Positions 1-9,400 of a stretch of DNA of 15,970 nucleotides are shown in pieces. Position numbers and translations under genes: made by a program. Numbering within the stretch: position 1 is the stretch's first letter; each line of letters opens with the position of its first letter. Source of the DNA: Phoronis pallida (Eukaryota; Phoronida; Phoronidae); NCBI GenBank assembly GCA_028565715.1, contig JAOXYC010245344.1:1-15970 (forward strand). Reading direction: 5' to 3'. Under the pieces are notes generated by a model. It was not told the DNA's origin and searched no databases. It saw nothing but the letters and a program-made list of their open reading frames with translations.

Positions 1-262
1 CAAAGCTGTTTTTAGAACATTTGAGAGGACTTTAATAAAGATAAACAACGCAAAGACTCGTCGTATTTTCAATGAATTAGAGAGATTGCTCAACTTGACG
101 TAAAAAAGAACGTGTAAGATCAAATGAGTACAATTTTCAGATTGTGTCGTCACTGTAAAAAGTGAAAGAGCATTTAATAATTTTCAATTTCACAGTTACT
201 GATTGAAAAAAAACTTGAATATCTGTACGGATGTTTTCACAAACAAAGAAAAGGCTACGTAC
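1..262. other. Start of the intron after exon e10
   Basis: AT-rich DNA downstream (minus sense) of the e10 donor. No open frame with cysteine or WxxW motifs and no clear repeat seen. Confidence 0.6.
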
Positions 263-400
263 TTTGACGGGATTTGGGTATACAGCTACTCCAATCACTG
301 GTGACCCACTCAAAAGACGGACACTTCACAACCTCACAGGAGGTCTCTTGCATTAAATCACGTTCATGAACATTTGAGCACTGTATAGTTTTTGACTCAT
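263..400 (-). CDS. THSD7: THSD7-like exon e10: end of A5 and start of B5
   Basis: 138 bp, phase 1 to phase 1; last exon in the window. Acceptor is TTTTTTTCCACAG before ATGAGTC; donor is CGTCAAA before GTACGT. It encodes ESKTIQCSNVHERD and ETSCEVVKC, closing A5, then FEWVTSDWSSC of type-B repeat B5. The CGxGxxTR strand of B5 must lie in the next exon, off the left edge, so the gene continues leftwards beyond position 1. Confidence 0.88.
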
Positions 401-3400
401 CTGTGGAAAAAAATGAAAATAACAAATGAAAAACTAATTAAATGATATGTTATATCATTCTATAAAAATACAAAAATAAAATTCTACAAAATGAAAATGA
501 CAATAATGCTAGGCTACTCCTGATTTGGCTAATGACATACTAGTTTATACTTTAATCTATCTACCCAACTTTTTGATGTATATCAAGCCTCAGTTTGCAA
601 AATGTAAATTTTTTATAAGGACTTCCTGAATTGGTATAAACTCTGAACTTTCTCAAGAAATTAAAAGATTTGGAATTCCATGAAATGATTCTTCTGTGAA
701 ATTATGTCAATATTTGTTGAAATTCGACATTCTCATAAAATACCTCTTTCTAAAATCTAATGAATAAAGTCTACAAGCAGCTAATAAGTTTACCGCATTA
801 ATTTTTATTTACCACTTACTAGAAAAAACATGCGTTCGCCTCCTGATCTTATCACCAGGTGAAGGGCCGCAGGACGGCGAGCATGAACTCCAGCTTCCCC
901 AGTCTGTGAGTGGACAATCTCCGTCACATGACTTGAAACAAGTCTTTTCCATCCTTGGATGGTTACCGACTCCACGGTTGAAGCATAGTTCTAGAAGAAA
1001 AAGAACAATGTTCTAATTTCAGTAGTGAAAAACCTGTAAGATGTTAGAATGTTTATACAAATAACAACAGCTGGCAACAGTGTTGTGAATAATTATTCTC
1101 TTCTATATATCACTCCATATATGACCTGTTTTGATACTTAGGCAGAAGTTCATGGTTTCTTCTTCTTCCAAGTACTGTGCAGAATTCCATTTGGAACAAA
1201 AAAATACTCCCAAACAGGCCATCCAAGGCCTGACAGCAAGCAGGGCATAGGGGTGAAGAAGAGTTTTTTCTTTCTCACGCTTGCCCAACTTTACCCAGCG
1301 GCTACAGCAGGACTCGAATCAGCGACCTCAGAAGATGAAAACGAAGCTTAGAAGTTATCAAAGATTTTTCCAGAATTTTTCAAAAGTTATCAAAGATGTT
1401 ATCCTGACATGAGCTTAAATAATGACCAGTCTACCCAAATTGGAACAGAAAAACTGATTAATAATTCTATGTGGAATTCAAATTGAATTCCAACATACCA
1501 TCAGACTGCAGTCGGCCATCTTGACTTTGGCAAGAGACATTTCGAGTCTGTTTACCAAGCCCACAATCCCCGAATGCCGGTTGACAGGTGCTCCACCTAC
1601 TGGTTAACCACTTGAATGATGGACAACCAGCAAGGTTAGTACATTTCCTCTGACGAATCTGCATGCCTGAAAATACAAATACCATGCTTTATATCTTTTT
1701 AAGTCAAATTCTATCCAACAGAAACCGGGGTTGCAAGGTTATGTGTTTATCATTTCTTTAAAGAAATGATTATTGATTGCACATATGAACCTTTCAATTT
1801 TGCTTAAAATCATTTGCTTGTAAAATTAAAAAAACATGTTAAAATTGACATGCTTTCCAATTCAGCTTTCACTACAAAAACCAGTGGAAGTCAATTTTCA
1901 TCAGCTGATTGTCCAAAATCAAAGTTTGAAGTTGAAAATAAAGTTTCATCTCATTAATTGAGCTTTGCTTTTATCACCCCCAACTGACATGTTGCAAGAT
2001 GTCTGAAAACAACACAAATCTTACCATCATTGCCCACGTTGTTCGGACAGGATCTCCCACCATGCATGGCTTGATGTATGATTCGACGGGATTTATAACG
2101 AAAACTTCTCTCTCCACAACTTTCAGAGCATTTTGACCATTTACTCCAGCTTGTCATCTTGCAGTTGATTGGACAAGGAATATCACATGGTTTCCTGCTA
2201 ATTGGTTTGCTTGCTGCATCACAACTTTCAGGGTGAACTGGTGAATCTCGGCTTCCATAACCTTTGTTTCAAAAATTGATTTCATGTCAGAATTCCAATA
2301 ATAATCAAATATCATTTATCAATAAAAAGATTCTAATTGACTTATAAAATGTTGTAATTTGATTTGCATTTCTTTTCTAATACCAAGCATTGTCTCAGCA
2401 ACATCGCTACTTTCGGATGTGAAATTATCAATTATTAAATGAGGTCAATTGTGTTGGATTGTTGTTTCAGAAATCGCATCCTTTCATTTTGTATAAAAGA
2501 AACAAAAGAAATGTCATCTTACAATATTTGATAATGGTATATTTCCTAAGTGGTGATGTATGCCCTCACCCTAAGTTGGTTATTACTAACAATTTGGTAA
2601 TTACCAAATCATTACCAAAATATTAGGTAATTACCAAATCATTACCTAATTTCTGTTACCAAATATGCTAAAAACTTTGGTAATTACCAAATCATGACCA
2701 ACCTAGGGTCAGGGTGAGTTTATGTTTTATCCAAAACTTGCTTCCAAAAATATTTTCAATCCAACTATACTATTTTTTCTGGACTAATAAATGTTTTGAA
2801 AAAAAAATAGAATAAAAAAATAAAATAGAATAAAAAAATAAAATAGAATAAAAAAATAGAATAAAAAAATTACCTTCACAATAAACTTCTCTTTCCTTGT
2901 ACCCAGTATTAGGTCCACATTTATCTGTCATGTTGGCATGGCTCAGACAGACACTCCACGGGACGACCTGCCAGAGGTATTCCGGACACTGCCGCCGATT
3001 ACACGGACGCGTCTGCTCCAGTTCATGATCCTCAAGACACTTCTGATTGGTTGTTACATCTAGAATATTGGAAGATTTTGGTTATTATGGTTCAAATTTT
3101 TCAAAATTATATTCAAAGAATTTTTACTTGATAATATTTAAATTTTGCTTTTGTATAGATAATGAGAGTTGACCTGATGCAATTGGTAAAGTTATGTGAT
3201 TCTAACCGGATGGAAAACCAACTTATTTTTAACTAAAAATATCCTAAATGCAAAGCAAAGTATGTTGAGCATTCTAAGCCACTCAAGATTTTTTCAAATT
3301 ATAACCAAATGTCTAGTGGCAATATCAAAACAGCGTTAAAAGTCTCTGGATGACTGACACAACGTCAAAGGCACATGATAAATTTAGGAATATTTAGAAA

Positions 3401-6400
3401 AATTTAGAAATATTTAGAAAAATTTAGAAATATTTAGAAAAACATAGAAATATTTAGAAATATTTCGAAAGGCATGACAGCTGATACACAATTTCCAATA
3501 AATTTTCAATAAACAAAATCTTACTCAAAATTCTGCGTGTTCGTAGCTGAGTACCACCCTGATGTCCGCAACTGACAGAACATTTTGACCAATCACTCCA
3601 CATCGACACCTGACAATCACCCGGACACAGACTAGTGCATTTATCGCTTGCGCTGGGTTTCTGATAGGCCATACATTTCTCGTCATCGACTTGACGGTTT
3701 TGCTGGCTGACACAATATACTGAGCGTATTCTAGATCCCGTACCACAGGTAGCACTGACAGTGTCAAGTTGACATGGAGTCCAAGTACCTGAAGATGATG
3801 TGGGAACATGGATGAAGTTTCAAGGTAGAAAATGATTTGGTTGTATTAGACCATAATTTCCTGATGCTAAGTTGCTTTCTAACATAATCAGAGTATACTT
3901 GGTTTGGTTTCAAAATTTCACTCAAAAGTAAATTTGAAGAGTTGTTTTAATAAATTTTATTATTTGAACTAAATTTTATTATTAGTTGAACAGTTCGATT
4001 TAATAAATTTGATGTTGTGACAGGACAATGCGTGAAGCGCTTTAGAATATGCTCATAGGTAAAGCGCTATATAAATGCATTCATTATTAATTATATCATC
4101 CATCAATTCAATTCCAACTTTCTTTGTGACTTCTGATACTTTGGCGTTAGTCAAGATGTTTTTTTCTACTCCTTGTTATGGTATAGCCTGTACTGGTGGT
4201 AATTTGAAAGCAGGGGAGAACTGAGACCCATTCTAACTGACCCAGTTTTCCCCTACCCTTGATCACTCAATGTTACACATTAAAGTACAACAATCAAAAG
4301 CTATCATTGCAGCATCAATTAGACCTTTAAATTAATCATTAAAGCCAAATCCAAAATGGCTGACATCAATTTATGAAAAGAATAGTCTAAAAAATAATAA
4401 AACAACGAACAAACCTTTATTCCAGCGGAAGCACTCATCTGCATTGCACACTCTCGACTCGGTTATCGTGTCACATGTTTTTCCACCATTGCGAGGTACA
4501 GCTAATACAGGTCGCTGCCTATTGGGTGAAAAACAAATGATCGTTCCCCATTACATTGGGTATTGATGGTGTATTTTGTAATTTTGTTGTTCGAGGACAT
4601 TTTCTTGACCATTGAGTAAACAACTTCAAAAATATTCAATAAATCATTAACCAAGATCATAAGAGACATAACTGGTTTCAGGCAATTTCAAGGCCTTTAC
4701 ACACCATTTGGGGATTGTAGCCAACTGGCTACATGAAATTATTAAGTTTGAGTAGAGCAAACATGTCAGAAATCAGAACTGTGGTATTTTTAAAAGTGGT
4801 TTAATGCTAATTAAAACTGCAAATTTCATTTTTTAACTCGAGTGAAAATGACAACAATCGTGACCTTGAAAACTTGAGTGACACTCAATGCAATTAGGTC
4901 ACAGTTCTTGTCCTCGCACAATGGTATAGGCATGTGATTGACTGGTAAATGATTTAAATGCTGGTTTGCTTTGACCAATATTACCCACCGAAGTACATGA
5001 AACCCCCGAAAAAGCAACTTTAAAGTTTGAAGAAATTATCCCATTGATGTCTGGAGCTCAAGGCAACAGATTACTTAGTTCAGTGATTATTGTATAAAAC
5101 AGTTTTTCTGACGTTTGGTGAATTTCCAAAAACAAAACAAATGGTCCAGAGATATGTCAGTGCCTACCTAATTTGTTCACATTTATCATCGCATGGTTGC
5201 CAGTTACTCCATTCTCCTAACTGGCAGTCTACAGGACACTCTACAGAACATGCCCGTCTTTTAACCGCATCTAAAATGAAAATTGTGTTTGAGGGTTTTT
5301 TCTGCAAATTAGGGTTTGTAATAGGTTGGCTTATTGCTGTGAGCTTAGACAGGCTTGCACTAAGGTGCAGATTTTTTAAACGCATACATCGCTACTTACA
5401 AATGTAGAAATATCAATTATTGAAATGCGACTTTTTCATCTGCTTCTTTTATACAGTTTGATAACTTTTTGTTGCCAATTCTTGTTATTACCTAGTTCAT
5501 TCTTTATCGAAAACACTAAGTTAAGGTTCAACATTTTGATAGCTTATTACAACCATCTTCACATGAATATATCTTAAAAACTAGTTAGAGTCAACCCATT
5601 AAAGTATCTGAAACTAGAGGTGTATGGTATATACGTTTACCTTTAGAACACAGTGACTCATCAACAGGTGTCCTGCTGTTATCTCCGTCCCTGATACACG
5701 TGACTTGTCTTGTTTGTTCTCCCAGACCACAGATGGAGCCACTTTTCTTCAGCTCACATTGCGACCATGTGGAATTATGCCAGACATACCTACAATGAAA
5801 TATGAAAAAATTAAAATAATTTTTCTGTATCTTAGCAATGTCTACGTGTTATTATGAAAACCATGAGACTTTTGAATCTGTTTAATATATAAATATCTTG
5901 ACTTGACTTGTATCGAAGGGCCTGACTTCATGACCACAATGCCCCAAAAAGTATGGCCAATGACATTATGTAAGCTATTCCTTTGTGTTGGCCAGTTTTG
6001 ACAGGATTGTGATCATTGATTCAGACAATATTCTGTTTTAAAAGATGGTCAGATTGAATGCTCTCACGTTTTTCATAATTTCAATTTAAAATAACTTTAA
6101 ATATGACAGTTAAAAAGTATCAAACAAATGCTAATCTCAACATTTCAAGAACTAAAACTGTGCCATTATGGAAAGAATTCCAATTAAAGGAAGTTTTACA
6201 CTGTAGATTAACAAGCGAGGATTTCATTTGAAATTGAAACAAATTGATTTTAATCAACATGATTGGTCATAAATTATTCAGAATGAAATATTTGTTTTCC
6301 TTAATACGACAGTGGTTGATTACATGTTTATAATAGATTACAAATTAAGAATAATTTTTTCTATTTGAAACAGCAATGGTAACTGTTTATACAAAGTGTG

Positions 6401-9400
6401 TTTTTCTAGATCATTATGCTAATTCTGACTACAGAAAAATTCGAAAACTCATGAGTCGTGAGTTACGAATTTGTCTGATTCAAAAAGTGTTAATATCTGG
6501 AACCATATTATTGATCCACCATCGTAACCATGCTAAAATTGGTTTCAATATTATTTGCATCTTATATTGTTTCTCTTTTAACTAGCTGTGAATGAGTTGT
6601 CCAAGCCCTTTTCAATAAAATTTAAATTCAGATCTTCAAGTCTGATGAGGATAGGTGTGCCAATTGAAACATGTCACGTCTAACACTGATAACAGTTGTA
6701 GTCTATATTCAAATTTTATTAACTTTTGTATGCAACGGACCTTTTGGAAGGATTATATTTGATCAGGTCTGCAAAGTTTTAAATTTGATCTTTGACCAAT
6801 ACTGCATTGTAACCTCGCTCTTTATCTTAAAATCCAAACCACAACATGCAATAAAAGATCACCTGTCCCTGCATAGTTTTGGAAATTGGTCAACAAATGA
6901 CTCAACTTAGTAACCGACCCTAGAATGTGGCTAAGATAAAAAACAGATGCCACCCTGTTTAACATTAAAAACTGGGATGGTGAAATAACCATGGAATCAC
7001 AAACCCAATAAACTCAATTTTGGCTTGGGGGTAGTAAACTTATGTTGGGCAGATGTGATTGAAAATATTCATATGAAAATGCACTCAAAGGCTTAGGGTT
7101 TTCAATTTAATTTTTATGATGAAAATGTACTGGGAAATTTGTGACCTCAGGTGATTTAACAAAGATTGCATTTATTACTTTTTATTCATGAGTTTTCAAA
7201 GAATTAAATGAAAAGTGTTAAAATTATTCAATTATAGTAATATGCAAGGGGTGGAAGATTTGAATCAAAACAGTTTAAAATAGAAAAATCGGTGAAAGTT
7301 ACAAAAAATTAATCAACAGCCAGGCATTGCTTCTTTTTTCATACGTCATCAGAAACGTGATCATAATTAAGTGTAGGACTACTTTTTTGGGTTGAATCTG
7401 GTGAAAAGACATTATTGTTGTAATAATTCAATTATGTTTTTAAATTGGACCTTGTGCCGTTTGCAATGTGCAATTACTGCGCTACCACTAATGTTTAAAC
7501 ACATGACTGGACTGGAATATAGAAGCATATTGTGGTTGCCAGGGGTTGGGAAAAACAGGAAATACTTGTTGACTGAGCTGTCCAAGGTATGGCCACCTAC
7601 GTAACCATGGCAACCTGTGGAAACTAAGAAAGGGTTAATTTACATCAGACCAATTTCCATTGTTGCCAAGAATTTTAATCTAGATGAAATTATCACATTT
7701 TGTGTTTTAGAAACTATTTGATTGAAGACGAGTGAAAAGATATCTTCAAGATTTATGTCATGTATGTGACAAAGTGTATGTCCTTTTGCAAAGATTTTCA
7801 AATGCCAACTACACACTTGATTTCATTGGAAATTCTAATAAAATATATTTGAACTTATTTCAGTCCTACAAAGTTTAGAACCAAAATATGTTGAGGAAAT
7901 ACAACTTGAAGAGAAATCAGTCTCAAATTGTAAGTTTACAGCAGCTATAGTTTTTGGGACAGAACAGAACTTGAAGAAACTGCTAGAAAAATCCCTAGAT
8001 GAACAAAAAAGATTGAATCCAAAACTATCAATTCAATGGATTTCTGCACAACAATAAACATTCCTCTGAAGAATGTTATCAACAAAACCTACACCATGCT
8101 GGAATAAACTGAAAAACAGCTGCAGAACAATCAAAAACATATCAACCGCTTAGTCATCAATTTGAATTCCAGAATCCAAGAACCTGAATTTCTTTGAAAG
8201 TGGAATAAATCTGATCCATTGTATAAACAAATGTAGTAAAATGCTGATTATCTAAACAGTCATGACTGTGAATTATGGTAGGGTGGGGTGTGTTTAGCTC
8301 ATTCCAGAGACTGGCGAGTGGCGACATGGGATTTTCAAAAATCTGCAAACTGAGCTCAAATCCCTTGTATTTAACTAAATGGGATTTAACATTGTGAAAA
8401 AAAAATTAAAACATTGGTGGGATTTTCAAAAATCTGCAAACCGAGCTCTGAAATCCCTTGTATTTCATAACTTAATGGTATAAAACATTGTGAAAACTAG
8501 TGCTCGGAATCGCGGAATATTTCCGGGTCGATTAATCGACCGAAAATCTAACCGATTAATCGATCATTTTTGCCACTAAAGCGCTAAACATCGATGTCGG
8601 AAAAACCGGAAATGTTGCCATGTTGTTTTTTCACCAACGTATACAAGCGTGCAGAGGTCATTTCTCGCAGATATTTGCCGGTTTTTCAAGAAAAAAAACA
8701 ATGAAATGAGGTTTTTACTCTTTATTGATGGCTTTTTCATGCAGGGGTGATTGAAAAAACACTTGGTTAAACAATTTGCAGTTATCACGAGCAAAACTTG
8801 ATGATCGCGGATGATCGATTATTTTTTTTCATGATCGATCTAGGGCGATTTTTGGCTGAACGATTGATTAATCGATCATTCGATCAATTGTTCGAGCACT
8901 AGTGAAAACATATTAAGAAAATTGGTGATAGTTTGTTATCTTAAGGCAACAACGAGGTATCTAACCCAGGCATGAAGTACCCTTTCTGCCGTAGCAGAAC
9001 AGTTGAGTTAATGTAATTAATATCTCAAGCTGAATGAACGTCGGCCAATTTTCTGTGACAAATATAAACTCAGGTCAAAAACGCTGATTATTACCAAGAT
9101 CATATGAACGCAACTTGAATAAACATCACAATTTTTTATTTATTCCTTTTTTTATGTACCCAATCAAAGGCTCAGCACCCGGTCATTGTAATATGAGCGA
9201 CAATGCACCAGGCCACTAGGTGAATTCAGGTTAATTCCGTAATGGAAACCTTCTTTTACTGTGGTTTATTGTGTCATGCGATATCTTTTCAAAAATAGAA
9301 TTAAAATTTCAAGAAATAAAGTGCTCAGTCAGCCGATGAAGAAGTCAAGTGAAATGATATAATTGTTATTTTCTTTAATGCACCCAAGTACATGTCATAG

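Noticed and set aside
5090-5407. Plus-strand 105-codon open frame
   Set aside because: It overlaps exon e3 on the opposite strand and has no features of its own; a shadow frame.
6671-6910. Plus-strand 79-codon frame starting with a hydrophobic, signal-peptide-like stretch
   Set aside because: AT-rich intron readily yields hydrophobic codons; no cysteine pattern, splice context or 3' end signal supports a secreted peptide.
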